A stretch of DNA of 64,000 nt from Sphingomonadaceae bacterium (GTDB taxonomy: Bacteria; Pseudomonadota; Alphaproteobacteria; Sphingomonadales; Sphingomonadaceae), in NCBI GenBank assembly GCA_009926135.1, contig RFPL01000016.1, positions 1 to 64,000 on the forward strand, in the 5' to 3' direction. The notes below the pieces were generated by a model. The model worked only from the letters and a program-made list of their open reading frames with translations. It was not told where the DNA came from and searched no databases. Below are positions 1-8,883 of the stretch, in pieces. Each line of letters starts with the position of its first letter. Within the stretch, counting starts at the first letter, position 1. A program made the translations under genes and the position numbers.

Positions 1-99
1 CGGGTCCTTGTCGATGCAGACCACTTCGTGCCCGAAATCGGCAAAGCAGGCCCCGGAAACCAGGCCCACATAGCCCGAGCCGACCATCGCAATCTTCAT
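1..99 (-). CDS. ugd: UDP-glucose 6-dehydrogenase, N-terminal fragment
   Basis: This is the start of a gene that runs off the left edge; only the first 33 codons are present. They begin [20 protein letters not shown], the classic Rossmann GxGxxG dinucleotide-binding start of UDP-glucose/GDP-mannose dehydrogenases, and continue into [12 protein letters not shown], where the acidic residue after the second strand favours NAD. The family oxidises UDP-glucose to UDP-glucuronate for surface polysaccharides. A close relative such as GDP-mannose dehydrogenase cannot be excluded from this fragment. Confidence 0.85.
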   Translation of the reverse strand, partial: MKIAMVGSGYVGLVSGACFADFGHEVVCIDKDP

Positions 100-102
100 C
101 GC

Positions 103-897
103 CTATCCCTCTGTCTTGACGCGAATTGCGTCGTCATGCGCTGCTGCCGTTAGCAGCCAGCGGGTTGTTCCTTCCAGCCCCAACGCGGTCAAGCGCCCGC
201 TGCTATAGGCGCCGGTATCTATGCCGATCCGGTTGGCGCGGAATTCGGGTTGCTCGGTAATCGTGTGGCCGTGGATCACCACTGCGCCAAAATCGCCGGC
301 ATGATCAAGGAACGGCTCGCGGATCCAGCGCAGGTCGGAGATCTTCTGCTCGTTCAGCGGCAGGCCGGGCCGTACCCCGGCATGGACGAAGTGGTAATCG
401 CCGATGTTCACCTGGTCTTCAAAGCTGGCCACGAAATCCAGATCGGCTTGCGGGATCGCAGCCTGGGCCAGGTCCATGACCTCCGCGATTTCGGCGCGGG
501 CATAGGCCGCCGGCTCGATCGGGTAGGATAGCAACGTCTCCCGACCGCCAAAACGCAGGAACGGGCGCATCACGCTGGGTTTGCGCAGTGCGGCCAGGAA
601 CATCTCCTCGTGATTGCCCATCAGGATCCGCACGCACCGGCGCGCTTGCCAGTCGCGCGCCAGGCGGATCACGCCGGCACTGTCCGGGCCGCGGTCGATC
701 AGATCACCCAGCAGGATCACAGTGGTCCGCGCGGCGCCGCGGTGCGCGTCATCGGCTTCGATTGCGGAAATCAGCGCGGCGAACAGATCGGCACGGCCGT
801 GGATGTCACCAATCGCATAGACCCGTTCCCCCGCCGGAATCGCGGCAGCGGGGGTGGGCGGAGCGGCCCCAAGCAGTTGGCGCAGGCGGGAAAACAT
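103..897 (-). CDS. Metallophosphoesterase, serine/threonine phosphatase-like
   Basis: A 264-residue calcineurin-like phosphoesterase. The metal-binding motifs are all present: GDIHG at about residues 30-34, GDLIDRG at 64-70, GNHE at 94-97, and later FVHAGVRPG and HGHT. These match the PrpE/ApaH-like group of protein phosphatases and diadenosine tetraphosphatases, so the substrate is uncertain. I chose the ATG at 897 because the conserved domain begins just after it. The frame stays open to 1284, but that extension would run across the promoter region of the divergent porin gene and carries no domain. It starts 3 bases downstream of ugd's start region on the same strand, so the two genes may be cotranscribed. 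Confidence 0.85.
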   Translation of the reverse strand: MFSRLRQLLGAAPPTPAAAIPAGERVYAIGDIHGRADLFAALISAIEADDAHRGAARTTVILLGDLIDRGPDSAGVIRLARDWQARRCVRILMGNHEEMFLAALRKPSVMRPFLRFGGRETLLSYPIEPAAYARAEIAEVMDLAQAAIPQADLDFVASFEDQVNIGDYHFVHAGVRPGLPLNEQKISDLRWIREPFLDHAGDFGAVVIHGHTITEQPEFRANRIGIDTGAYSSGRLTALGLEGTTRWLLTAAAHDDAIRVKTEG

Positions 898-1150
898 CAG
901 GTCCGCGCCTATAGCCCCGCAGCCCTTGGGCGGCAATGATCGGCAGAACGGGGGCGGAACCACCCCGGGCGGCCACCGTTGCCCGAAAGGCACAGTCTGG
1001 CCTTGAGGTAATCTTTGTGCCCGAATCCTCTTGTGCAGTGCAACAAAGCTGTGCCACCCAACCCTTGTCCGAACCGAATGCTGCCAAAACGAGCAGCAAG
1101 GAGCGGACGCAGGTGGGACGAAGCACCAACAATCGCATAGGAAGATTGAC

Positions 1151-1906
1151 ATGCTCACGTCCGTCCGCAGCCTTCTGGCTGCAACCCTTCTTGCCGGCAC
1201 TGCGCTGGCTGCTACCCCCGCACTGGCCGATGAAACCGATGCTCCGGCCGATCTGACCGTTACCGGCAACGTTGCCCTGGTCACTGATTACCGCTTCCGC
1301 GGTGTCTCGCTTTCCGCTGGCGATGTCGCGGTGCAGGGATCGATCAACCTCAACCATTCTTCCGGCCTCTATGTCGGCACCTGGGCTTCCAGCCTGGAGC
1401 AGGATGCGCTCGACATCTACGGCTCGACCGAAGTCGATGTTTACGCGGGCTGGACCGGCAAGGTCAGCAGCGGCCTGACCGCCGATGTCGGCCTGCTCTA
1501 TTACGTCTATCCGTCGGGCAGCTTCGGTGATGGCAATGTGTTCGAACCTTACGCGTCGCTTACCGCCGCGATCGGTCCGGCCACGGCCAAGGTCGGCATG
1601 AACTATGCCTGGAAGCAGGATTCGCTGGGCGGTGACGACAATCTCTACGTCTACACCGACTGGTCGCTGGCCGTGCCGAGCACGCCAATCACCGTGACCG
1701 CGCATGCCGGCTTCACCGATGGCGCGCTTTCGCCCAAGCGACTGACGCTGGCGGGCACCGGCGGCGGCTGGGATTACAGCCTTTCGGCCAGCGCCACGCT
1801 TTACAAGGGCCTTTCGCTCGGCGTCGCCTATGTCGGTGTCGACGGCAATTCGATTGGCGGCTTCTCGGACGATGCCGTGGTCGGCACGCTCAAGTACAGC
1901 TTCTGA
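1151..1906 (+). CDS. TorF family putative porin (TIGR02001-type outer membrane protein)
   Basis: A 251-residue outer membrane beta-barrel protein. A Sec signal peptide is clear, with a hydrophobic core at residues 6-20 and a likely cut after ALA at about residue 26. The mature part has the family's opening VTGNVALVTDYRFRGVSLS, alternating beta strands and a C-terminal aromatic residue (KYSF), as expected of a BAM-inserted barrel. The family is common in proteobacteria and its transported substrate is not established. Start chosen at the ATG at 1151, which gives the signal peptide; the frame upstream to 1031 is open but has no such signal. Confidence 0.85.
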   Translation: MLTSVRSLLAATLLAGTALAATPALADETDAPADLTVTGNVALVTDYRFRGVSLSAGDVAVQGSINLNHSSGLYVGTWASSLEQDALDIYGSTEVDVYAGWTGKVSSGLTADVGLLYYVYPSGSFGDGNVFEPYASLTAAIGPATAKVGMNYAWKQDSLGGDDNLYVYTDWSLAVPSTPITVTAHAGFTDGALSPKRLTLAGTGGGWDYSLSASATLYKGLSLGVAYVGVDGNSIGGFSDDAVVGTLKYSF

Positions 1907-1982
1907 ACCGTTACCCCACGGGGTGAGCAGGGCGACCCGTTCCGGGAAACCGGGGCGGGCCGTTCCGCATCAGGGCAGATAT

Positions 1983-2738
1983 TCAACGCAAGTAAAAGTC
2001 TACCGTCGTGACGACCCGGACCTTTTTATAAGGCGTGTCGGATTGGCCCCACCCACCGCCCGAATCGCCATCGCGCGCGGTCACTTCGAAGTAGCCCTGG
2101 GTGGCGCTCTTGATGTTGCCAACGCTGGTGCCGCTGTCTTGGGCGAACTGCTGGGCCGAGGCGCGCGCGTCCTTGGTTGCGGCTGCTACCATCTCGGGCT
2201 TGATCGCGTTGAGCTTGGTATAGGTGAAGGCGATGCCTGAGCCTTCCTCCAGTACCACACCCCGACGGACCAGCTCGAACTGCCGCCGCACTGCGGCCTG
2301 GGCGCGCTTGATGTCAGTGGTGCGCAGCGTCATGCGCTGCCGCACGGTAAAGCGCTGGACCCCATTGTCGCTGAACTGGTTGACGTTGACCCCGGTCGGC
2401 TGGAGTTCGCTGGCCGGAAAGCCGAGTTCGCGGAAGAACGCGCGGATCGAATCGGAATCCCGGTCAACGCTGGCCTGGGCCGTTGCGAGATCAGGCGCGG
2501 AGGCCGAATAGGCAATCGTCCATGTGGCAAGGTCGGCCGTCACTTCGCGCTCTGCCAGGCCGCGCACAGTGACTGAGCGATCGGCATCCCTGGCCCGGAC
2601 CAGCCCGTTACCCAGCAGATAGCCGCCGGCGATCAGACCCAGCGTCAACACCCCGGCACTGGCGAGCCAGCGACGCGTGACAGTATCGTGCCAGAAGGGG
2701 CTGGCGGGTGAGGGCGGATCGGCACTATGGTCAGGCAT
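1983..2738 (-). CDS. SIMPL domain-containing membrane-anchored protein
   Basis: A 251-residue protein with one N-terminal membrane helix (about residues 26-45) followed by a SIMPL (DUF541) domain. It opens with RSVTVRGLAEREVTADLATW, the typical start of that fold, and ends in a strand with the pattern KKVRVVTTVDFYLR. The bulk should face the periplasm. SIMPL proteins form oligomeric channel-like or scaffold structures, and their roles are poorly defined. It converges with the porin gene, with about 76 bases between them. Confidence 0.8.
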   Translation of the reverse strand: MPDHSADPPSPASPFWHDTVTRRWLASAGVLTLGLIAGGYLLGNGLVRARDADRSVTVRGLAEREVTADLATWTIAYSASAPDLATAQASVDRDSDSIRAFFRELGFPASELQPTGVNVNQFSDNGVQRFTVRQRMTLRTTDIKRAQAAVRRQFELVRRGVVLEEGSGIAFTYTKLNAIKPEMVAAATKDARASAQQFAQDSGTSVGNIKSATQGYFEVTARDGDSGGGWGQSDTPYKKVRVVTTVDFYLR

Positions 2739-2834
2739 GGCAGGTCTCCTGTTCTGGCCTTCCGGACGTGCATCTGGCCGCCTTTCTGCACGATGAACTG
2801 TTTTATATTAGCGACGAACTGAGTTGGAGCTGCC

Positions 2835-3269
2835 GTGACCCGTTACTTGCACACCATGATCCGCGTGACCGATCCTGCCGCGACGGTCGCCTTTTTCGAA
2901 CTGATCGGGCTGCAGGAAGTGCGCCGTTTTTCCAGCGAGCAGGGCCGCTTCACGCTGATTTTCCTGGCCGCGCCGGGGCAGGAAGGCCTGGCCGAGGTTG
3001 AGCTGACCTACAACTGGCCGCCCGAGGATGGCGAAGGCGAAGTCTATACCGGCGGTCGCAATTTCGGCCATCTCGCCTACCGGGTGGAGAACATCTACGC
3101 GACCTGCCAGGCACTGCTTGATGCCGGGCATACGCTCCATCGTCCGCCGCGCGACGGGCACATGGCGTTCGTCAAGTCACCCGACGGGATTTCGGTCGAG
3201 CTGCTGCAGGATGGCAATCTTGAACCGCAGGAGCCCTGGGCCTCGATGCCGAACATCGGAACCTGGTAA
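2835..3269 (+). CDS. gloA: Lactoylglutathione lyase (glyoxalase I)
   Basis: A 144-residue vicinal-oxygen-chelate enzyme that would convert the hemithioacetal of methylglyoxal and glutathione to S-lactoylglutathione. The four metal ligands expected of GloA are visible at matching spacing: H6 in LHTMIRV, E56 in AEVEL, H79 in FGHLAY and E122 in SVELLQ. The start is a GTG at 2835, the only start that leaves the first His ligand near the N-terminus. The stop lies three bases before the convergent nhaA stop. Confidence 0.9.
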   Translation: MTRYLHTMIRVTDPAATVAFFELIGLQEVRRFSSEQGRFTLIFLAAPGQEGLAEVELTYNWPPEDGEGEVYTGGRNFGHLAYRVENIYATCQALLDAGHTLHRPPRDGHMAFVKSPDGISVELLQDGNLEPQEPWASMPNIGTW

Positions 3270-3272
3270 GCG

Positions 3273-4448
3273 TCAGGCGCGCGGCGGGGCCAGCCTGAGC
3301 AGCGCGAAGCCGCAGGCAGCCGACACCAGCGAGCCGGCCAGCACGCCAAGCTTGGCCTCGTCGATCAGTGCTTGCTGGCCGGGGAAGGCGAGAGCACCGA
3401 TGAACAGGCTCATCGTGAAACCGATCCCGCACAACATGGCCATCCCGGCCAGCTGCTGGCGGTCCTCGACCGGCGGCTCGGCCAGGCGCAGCTTGGCGGC
3501 CAGCAGGATCGCGCCAAGGATTCCGATCGGCTTGCCCAGCAGCAGACCCAGTGCGATGCCCAGCGGCAGTGGGCCAAACGTTGCACCACCGTCCAGTTCG
3601 ACCCCGGCATTGGCAAACCCGAACAGCGGCACGATCAGATAGGCGCTCCACGGCACCAGCGTGTGCTCCATCCGCAGCAGCAGACTGTCTCCCTGCTGAT
3701 CCAGCCGCAGCGGGATGGCAAAGGCGGCCAGCACGCCGGCGACAGTGGCGTGGACCCCTGACAGGAGGACGCAGTACCAGGCAGCGATCGCGAGCAGCGT
3801 GTAGATCCACCCGTTCCTGATCCTTGACCGGCCCAGCAGCGCCATTGCCGCCAGCACGGCCAGCCCGCTCGCCAGCCAGGCCAGCTTGAGCTGCGCCGTG
3901 TAGAACAGCGCGATGATTGCCACCGCGCCCAGATCATCAACGATCGCCACAGTGAGCAGGAACAACCGCAAGGCTGGCGGGACCCGCTTGCCGAGCAGGG
4001 CGAGGATGCCGACGGCAAAGGCAATATCCGTCGCCGCCGGAATTGCCCAGCCGCGCACCAGGCCGGGTTCCGATCCGGCCACCGCCAGGTAGATCATCGC
4101 TGGCACCGCCATGCCGCCGATTGCGGCGAGAACCGGCAGGCGGCGTTGTGCCGGGGTAGACAACTGGCCAACCAGCAACTCGCGCTTGATCTCAAGCCCG
4201 ACGACGAAGAAGAACACTGCCATCACCGCATCGTTGATCCACAGGTGCGCGGTGTCCAACTTGGGAATCGGCGTCCACGGCAGCGGCGCGTGAAGCAGGG
4301 CGTGATAAGCGCCTGACAGCGCCGAATTGGCAGAAAGCATGGCCAGGACCGCGGCCAGGATCAGCAACAGACCGCCCCCGGCCTCGCCCCCGAACAGGCG
4401 CGAAAGGGCCCGGGCAAAGCGAGCGGCAGCATGGCGGCTTGTTGGCAT
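3273..4448 (-). CDS. nhaA: Na+/H+ antiporter NhaA
   Basis: An inner membrane antiporter of about 391 residues that exchanges cytoplasmic sodium for external protons. The family's ion-binding elements are clear: the TDIAFAVGIL motif (Thr-Asp of the unwound helix) and the paired aspartates in VAIVDDLGAVAII. About a dozen hydrophobic helices follow, and the length is normal for the family. Two in-frame ATGs lie close together, at 4448 and 4460, and neither has a strong ribosome site. I use 4448; an upstream frame extension to 4679 would overlap the divergent glycosyltransferase and looks spurious. Confidence 0.92.
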   Translation of the reverse strand: MPTSRHAAARFARALSRLFGGEAGGGLLLILAAVLAMLSANSALSGAYHALLHAPLPWTPIPKLDTAHLWINDAVMAVFFFVVGLEIKRELLVGQLSTPAQRRLPVLAAIGGMAVPAMIYLAVAGSEPGLVRGWAIPAATDIAFAVGILALLGKRVPPALRLFLLTVAIVDDLGAVAIIALFYTAQLKLAWLASGLAVLAAMALLGRSRIRNGWIYTLLAIAAWYCVLLSGVHATVAGVLAAFAIPLRLDQQGDSLLLRMEHTLVPWSAYLIVPLFGFANAGVELDGGATFGPLPLGIALGLLLGKPIGILGAILLAAKLRLAEPPVEDRQQLAGMAMLCGIGFTMSLFIGALAFPGQQALIDEAKLGVLAGSLVSAACGFALLRLAPPRA

Positions 4449-4549
4449 GTGGAAGAACATGCCCGCAATCGCGTCTGCGTTGCAAGCTTTGCCGAATCTG
4501 GTTACGCTTCCGACCTTTGGCGCACAGCAGGGGGCGCTCCAGGCAGGCA

Positions 4550-5968
4550 ATGACCGGATCGGCAGGCGAAATCGGCTGGGCGCTTGAAGCGGTGCTGCTG
4601 GCAGAGCGCGAGCTGCTGCTGTTCGCTGGATTCTGGATTGCGGTCGGCCTGATCGACGAGCTGGCAATTGATCTGTCATGGCTGTGGCTCAAACTGACGG
4701 GCCGCGCCCGCACCCGCACGCTGCCAGCCGGCTATGGTGACGCGCCCTTGGCCGGCCCCCTGGCGGTCTTCATTCCGGCTTATGCTGAAAGCGCAGTGAT
4801 CGGCGTGACAATCCGGCATCTGCTCAAGACATGGCAGCAGGACGCGCTCCGGCTTTACGTCGGATGCTATCGCAACGATCCGGCTACCCTCGCTGCCGCG
4901 GTCGCAGCCGCCGCTGGTGATCCCCGCTTGCGCGTGGTGCTGGTTGACGCGGCGGGGCCGACGACCAAGGCCGATTGCCTCAACCGGCTCTACGCAGCGC
5001 TGCAAGCCGATGAAGGGAGGGGCGCGCGGCGGTTCCGCGGAGTGATCCTCCACGATGCCGAGGATATGGTTCACCCCGCTGCGCTCCAGGCGATCGACGC
5101 GGCGCTGGGTGCGGTTGATTTCGTCCAGCTGCCGGTCCGTCCGGTGTGTGTCAGCGGCAACACCTGGATCGCCGGCCATTATGCCGACGAATTTACCGAA
5201 AGCCACGCCAAGACCATGGTGGTGCGCAATGCCCTTGGCCTGGCTCTGCCGGCCGCGGGGGTGGGCTGCGGGCTGTCGCGCGGTGCACTGGATCGCCTGG
5301 TTGCCCTGCAGGCGGAGCACGGCCAGGCCGGACCATTCTCGCCAGAGGCGCTGACCGAAGATTACGAGATCGGCCTGATCCTCTCAAATGGCGGACGAGG
5401 CAGCGCCTTCCTGCGCCTGCGCGCGGCTGATGGCAGCCTGGTGGCCACAGCCAGCTGCTTCCCTAGCACGCTGGCCGCCGCCGTGCGGCAGAAAACCCGG
5501 TGGATCCATGGAATTGCTTTCCAGGGCTGGGACCGCCTTGGCTGGAGCGCCCGTCCGCTGGAGTGCTGGATGGCCCTGCGTGATCGCCGCGGGCCGTTGA
5601 CCGCGCTGGTCCTCGCCGCGGCCTATGCGCTGCTGGCAATCGATGCGGTGCTGGTACTTGGCCAGCTTGGCGCGCTGGTGCCGAGCGTGCCGCTCACGGA
5701 AACGCATCGTCTGTTGCTGGCGCTGGGACTGATCGGCCTGGCCTGGCGGGCCTTGTTCAAGGTTCTGTTCGTCGGCCAGGAATATGGCTGGACCGAAGGA
5801 CTGCGCGCCGTGCTGCGCATACCTGTTGCCAATGTCATCGCGATCATGGCCGGGCGGCGCGCGCTGCTGGGCTATATCCGCAGCCTGGGCGGCCAGCCCG
5901 TTGGCTGGGACAAGACCGAACATTTCGCCCATCCCGCAGCCGCCGGTCTGCATGAGGTGGCTGCGTGA
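4550..5968 (+). CDS. NfrB-like family 2 glycosyltransferase (membrane)
   Basis: A 472-residue membrane glycosyltransferase. It has an N-terminal hydrophobic helix (about 22-46), a GT2 domain opening with VFIPAYAES, an acidic HDAED motif at 168-172, a TED motif at 269-271 and QKTRW at 314-318, the processive-synthase QxxRW signature. C-terminal hydrophobic helices begin around residue 350. The whole matches the glycosyltransferase part of E. coli NfrB (phage N4 adsorption protein B), but the C-terminal c-di-GMP-binding region of NfrB is absent. The next gene overlaps by four bases and resembles the end of NfrA, so the pair probably makes and exports a surface polysaccharide. Confidence 0.75.
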   Translation: MTGSAGEIGWALEAVLLAERELLLFAGFWIAVGLIDELAIDLSWLWLKLTGRARTRTLPAGYGDAPLAGPLAVFIPAYAESAVIGVTIRHLLKTWQQDALRLYVGCYRNDPATLAAAVAAAAGDPRLRVVLVDAAGPTTKADCLNRLYAALQADEGRGARRFRGVILHDAEDMVHPAALQAIDAALGAVDFVQLPVRPVCVSGNTWIAGHYADEFTESHAKTMVVRNALGLALPAAGVGCGLSRGALDRLVALQAEHGQAGPFSPEALTEDYEIGLILSNGGRGSAFLRLRAADGSLVATASCFPSTLAAAVRQKTRWIHGIAFQGWDRLGWSARPLECWMALRDRRGPLTALVLAAAYALLAIDAVLVLGQLGALVPSVPLTETHRLLLALGLIGLAWRALFKVLFVGQEYGWTEGLRAVLRIPVANVIAIMAGRRALLGYIRSLGGQPVGWDKTEHFAHPAAAGLHEVAA

Positions 5969-7113
5969 GCACGCTAGCGCCCCGAGCAGCGCGCCGGGGG
6001 CAGCCATTGATCGTGCTTGGCGCGCTGCTGCTCGGCTGGCTTGGGCTGCGGATCGCATTGTGGGAGGACATCGCCCTCCCGACCTTGCCCGATGCGGTTC
6101 AATCGGCCGTCGCCAAGGCCTCGCCGCCGCCAGCTGCGACCACCCCACCGATGCTGGACAGGCTAGCGCCAATTCCGCCGCAACCGGCCGCGACGGCACC
6201 CTATGCCCCTCCGCCGGCGCTGGTTCGTTCCGCACCGTCGCTACCTGTTGCGCCAGCCCCCTTGCCGGAATTCACGCCCGCTGGCGGCGCATTTGACAGC
6301 CCGCATGTTGCCGCAGCGCACCAGCTAGCCTGGATGGCCGGGGTGGCACAGCTGCCGGTGCCCAGTTTTGTGATGAACCGGCTGGGCACTAAGGATCGCA
6401 CCGCCAGCCTGACCCCGGCCGAGGCCCGGCAGGCGCGCCTCGGCCCGGCCTTGGCCGGGCAGCGGTGGTCGATCGATGGCTGGCTGCTGCTGCGCCAGGG
6501 CGGCGCGGGGCTGACCGCAACGGGATTGCCATCGCCGTCCTATGGCGCGAGCCAGGCCGGGATGGTGATCCGCTATCGCCTGGCGCCCCCCAGCCGCCAG
6601 CGGCCCGCGCTTTACCTGCGGGCGACCAGCGCGGTGCAGGCCCCGCGCGGTGAAGAGTTGGCCGTTGGCTTGTCGGCCCGCCCGCTTGCTGGGCTGCCAG
6701 TTGCGGTCCAGGCCGAATTACGCGCCACCCGGCAGGCTGCGGGCACGACGCTGCGTCCGGCGCTGGGTGCCGTTACCGAATTGCCGCGCTTTGATCTGCC
6801 CGCGGGGCTGGCGGGTGAGGTCTATGCGCAGGCTGGCTACGTCGGCGGCCGCGATGCCACCGCCTTTGTCGATGGCCAGATCCGGGTTGAGCGGCGCATC
6901 GCGCGGCTCGGGCGGGGGGAATTGCGCGCCGGGCTGGGCGCTTGGGGCGGGGCGCAGCGCGGCGCGAACCGCATTGATATCGGGCCCAGTGCAACGCTCG
7001 ATTTCCCGCTCGGCGGCGGGCAGGGCCGGGTCTCGGCGGACTGGCGGCTGCGCGCCGCCGGCAATGCCGCACCGCAGTCCGGACCAGCGCTGACTCTGTC
7101 CGCAGGTTTCTAG
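5965..7113 (+). CDS. NfrA C-terminal-like membrane-anchored protein
   Basis: A 382-residue protein that starts with GTG inside the stop of the glycosyltransferase gene (GTGA overlap), so translation is probably coupled. Residues about 14-32 form one membrane helix. A Pro/Ala-rich stretch follows to about residue 110, then a Gly-rich beta-strand region ending in GF. Near the C-terminus the pattern VYAQAGYVGGRDATAFVDGQ resembles the NfrA C-terminal domain. Full NfrA is a far larger outer membrane protein with tetratricopeptide repeats; those are missing here. The NfrA link rests on one short region plus the neighbour. Confidence 0.55.
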   Translation: MSTLAPRAARRGQPLIVLGALLLGWLGLRIALWEDIALPTLPDAVQSAVAKASPPPAATTPPMLDRLAPIPPQPAATAPYAPPPALVRSAPSLPVAPAPLPEFTPAGGAFDSPHVAAAHQLAWMAGVAQLPVPSFVMNRLGTKDRTASLTPAEARQARLGPALAGQRWSIDGWLLLRQGGAGLTATGLPSPSYGASQAGMVIRYRLAPPSRQRPALYLRATSAVQAPRGEELAVGLSARPLAGLPVAVQAELRATRQAAGTTLRPALGAVTELPRFDLPAGLAGEVYAQAGYVGGRDATAFVDGQIRVERRIARLGRGELRAGLGAWGGAQRGANRIDIGPSATLDFPLGGGQGRVSADWRLRAAGNAAPQSGPALTLSAGF

Positions 7114-7163
7114 GCGTCTGCGCCTTTTTTCCGCCGCCCTGCTGGGCTAGCTGTGGTCCGCAG

Positions 7164-8078
7164 ATGGATGTCTATCTTCCCATTGCCAATCTGGCGGTCA
7201 ACGGTCTGGTCATTGTCGCGCTTGGCGCGCTGACCGGGATCCTGTCCGGCATGTTCGGCGTCGGCGGCGGGTTTCTCACCACCCCGTTGATGATCTTTTA
7301 TGGCATCCCGCCAACGGTTGCCGCAGCTTCGGCCGCCAGCCAGGTGACCGGCGCCTCGGTTTCAGGCGTCTTTGCCCATGCCCGGCGCGGCGGGGTCGAT
7401 TACCACATGGGCGGCGTGATGGTGGCTGGCGGGGTTATCGGCACTGGTATCGGTGCGATCCTGTTCCGGCTGCTGCAGCAGTGGGGCCAGATCGATATCG
7501 TCATCAACCTGCTCTATGTCGGCCTGCTTGGCACGATCGGCACGCTGATGGCGCGTGAGAGCTGGCAGGCGCTCAAGGCGCAAAGGACCGGCGTTCCGCT
7601 GCCGGCCCGCAAGCGCCGGCACCACCCGATGGTGGCCAATCTGCCACTGCGCTGGCGGTTCTACCGCTCCGGGCTCTACATCTCGCCGCTCGCGCCGCTG
7701 CTGCTGGGGGTGTTCACGGGCGTGCTGACCATGCTGATGGGGATCGGCGGCGGCTTCGTGCTGGTTCCGGCCATGCTCTACATCCTGGGGATGAGCGCCA
7801 ACGTGGTGGTCGGCACCTCGTTGTTCCAGATCCTGTTCGTGACGATGATCACCACGATGATGCATGCGCTGACCACCAAGGCGGTCGATATCGTCCTGGC
7901 CGTGCTGCTGCTGATCGGTTCGGTTTCAGGCGCGCAGATCGGCTCGCAACTGGCGCAGAAACTGCCAGCCGAGCGGCTGCGGTTTGTCCTCGCCGCGATT
8001 GTGCTGCTGATCGCGCTGTGGATGCTGATGGGTCTCGCCTGGCAGCCGGACGAGATCTATACGGACTCGCCGCTGTGA
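7164..8078 (+). CDS. TSUP family sulfite/sulfonate exporter (TauE/SafE-like)
   Basis: A 304-residue inner membrane protein with about eight hydrophobic helices. It carries the two repeated glycine-rich TauE/SafE signatures, GMFGVGGGFLTTPLM near residue 30 and MGIGGGFVLVPAMLY near residue 190. The family exports sulfite, sulfoacetate or related organosulfur compounds. The next gene overlaps by four bases and belongs to a family that commonly accompanies these exporters in alphaproteobacteria. Confidence 0.85.
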   Translation: MDVYLPIANLAVNGLVIVALGALTGILSGMFGVGGGFLTTPLMIFYGIPPTVAAASAASQVTGASVSGVFAHARRGGVDYHMGGVMVAGGVIGTGIGAILFRLLQQWGQIDIVINLLYVGLLGTIGTLMARESWQALKAQRTGVPLPARKRRHHPMVANLPLRWRFYRSGLYISPLAPLLLGVFTGVLTMLMGIGGGFVLVPAMLYILGMSANVVVGTSLFQILFVTMITTMMHALTTKAVDIVLAVLLLIGSVSGAQIGSQLAQKLPAERLRFVLAAIVLLIALWMLMGLAWQPDEIYTDSPL

Positions 8079-8827
8079 GAGCGTTGTTGGCATTGCTCTG
8101 CCTGATCCTGCTGAGCGGTGCGCGCGATCCGATCCTGGTACCTGAAGTTTCGCAGCACGAAATCCAGGTCCGCCAGGGCTTCACTGGTACCGAACTGCTG
8201 CTCTACGGGGCGATCCTGACGCCCGAAGGCAGTCGCGCCGGGCAGGACTATGATATCGTCGTTGTGCTCAAGGGGCCGACCAACGCCATTATCCTGCGCG
8301 AAAAGCAGCGGATTGCCGGTATCTGGGTCAATGCGGCCAGCGCCGAATTCCGCTCGGCGCCCTCGTTCTTCGCGGTTGCCTCGTCGAAGCCGATCGACAG
8401 GATTGTCGACCAGAAGACCGCCGCGATTTACGAGCTGGGCCTGCCCTGGCTGCAGCTTTCCCCGATTGGCGCATTCGATCCGGCCGAACAGCGCCGTTTT
8501 TCGGCTGGCCTGGTCGAACGGCGGGTGCGCGAGGGGGTCTACAAGGAGGCTCCGAACGGCGTACAGGTCAGCGAACAGGTGCTCTATCAGGCGCGGATCA
8601 GCTTGCCGTCATCGGTCCAGACCGGAACCTACACTGCCGAGACCTTCGCGATCAGCCGGGGCCGGGTGGTAGCCTCGGCGATCGCCCGGGTCGAAGTGCG
8701 CAAGGTCGGGTTTGAGCGGCTGGTCGCCCAGTTCGCCGATAACAACGGGTTCCTCTATGGTTTGCTTGCCGTGCTGGTTTCGGTCGGCATGGGCTTTATC
8801 GCCGGGCGGCTGTTCGCTCTCGTTTAA
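8075..8827 (+). CDS. TIGR02186 family protein, TSUP exporter partner
   Basis: A 250-residue protein that starts with GTG overlapping the exporter's stop (GTGA). A hydrophobic signal segment occupies residues 2-15, and the last 25 residues form a second membrane helix followed by a short tail. The middle is rich in beta strands, opening with SQHEIQVRQGFTGTELLLYG. The family has no established biochemical role; the exporter partnership is inferred from the conserved gene order. An upstream ATG at 8018 lies within the exporter gene and would abolish the signal segment, so I rejected it. Confidence 0.8.
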   Translation: MRALLALLCLILLSGARDPILVPEVSQHEIQVRQGFTGTELLLYGAILTPEGSRAGQDYDIVVVLKGPTNAIILREKQRIAGIWVNAASAEFRSAPSFFAVASSKPIDRIVDQKTAAIYELGLPWLQLSPIGAFDPAEQRRFSAGLVERRVREGVYKEAPNGVQVSEQVLYQARISLPSSVQTGTYTAETFAISRGRVVASAIARVEVRKVGFERLVAQFADNNGFLYGLLAVLVSVGMGFIAGRLFALV

Positions 8828-8883
8828 GCGATCTTAACCGCGAAGGCCTACGCGTTCCCTGCGCCATAATAGCAGGGGACGGC

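Noticed and set aside
898-1284. N-terminal extension of the phosphoesterase to 1284
   Set aside because: It would cross the divergent porin's start at 1151, and carries no domain; the fold starts at 897.
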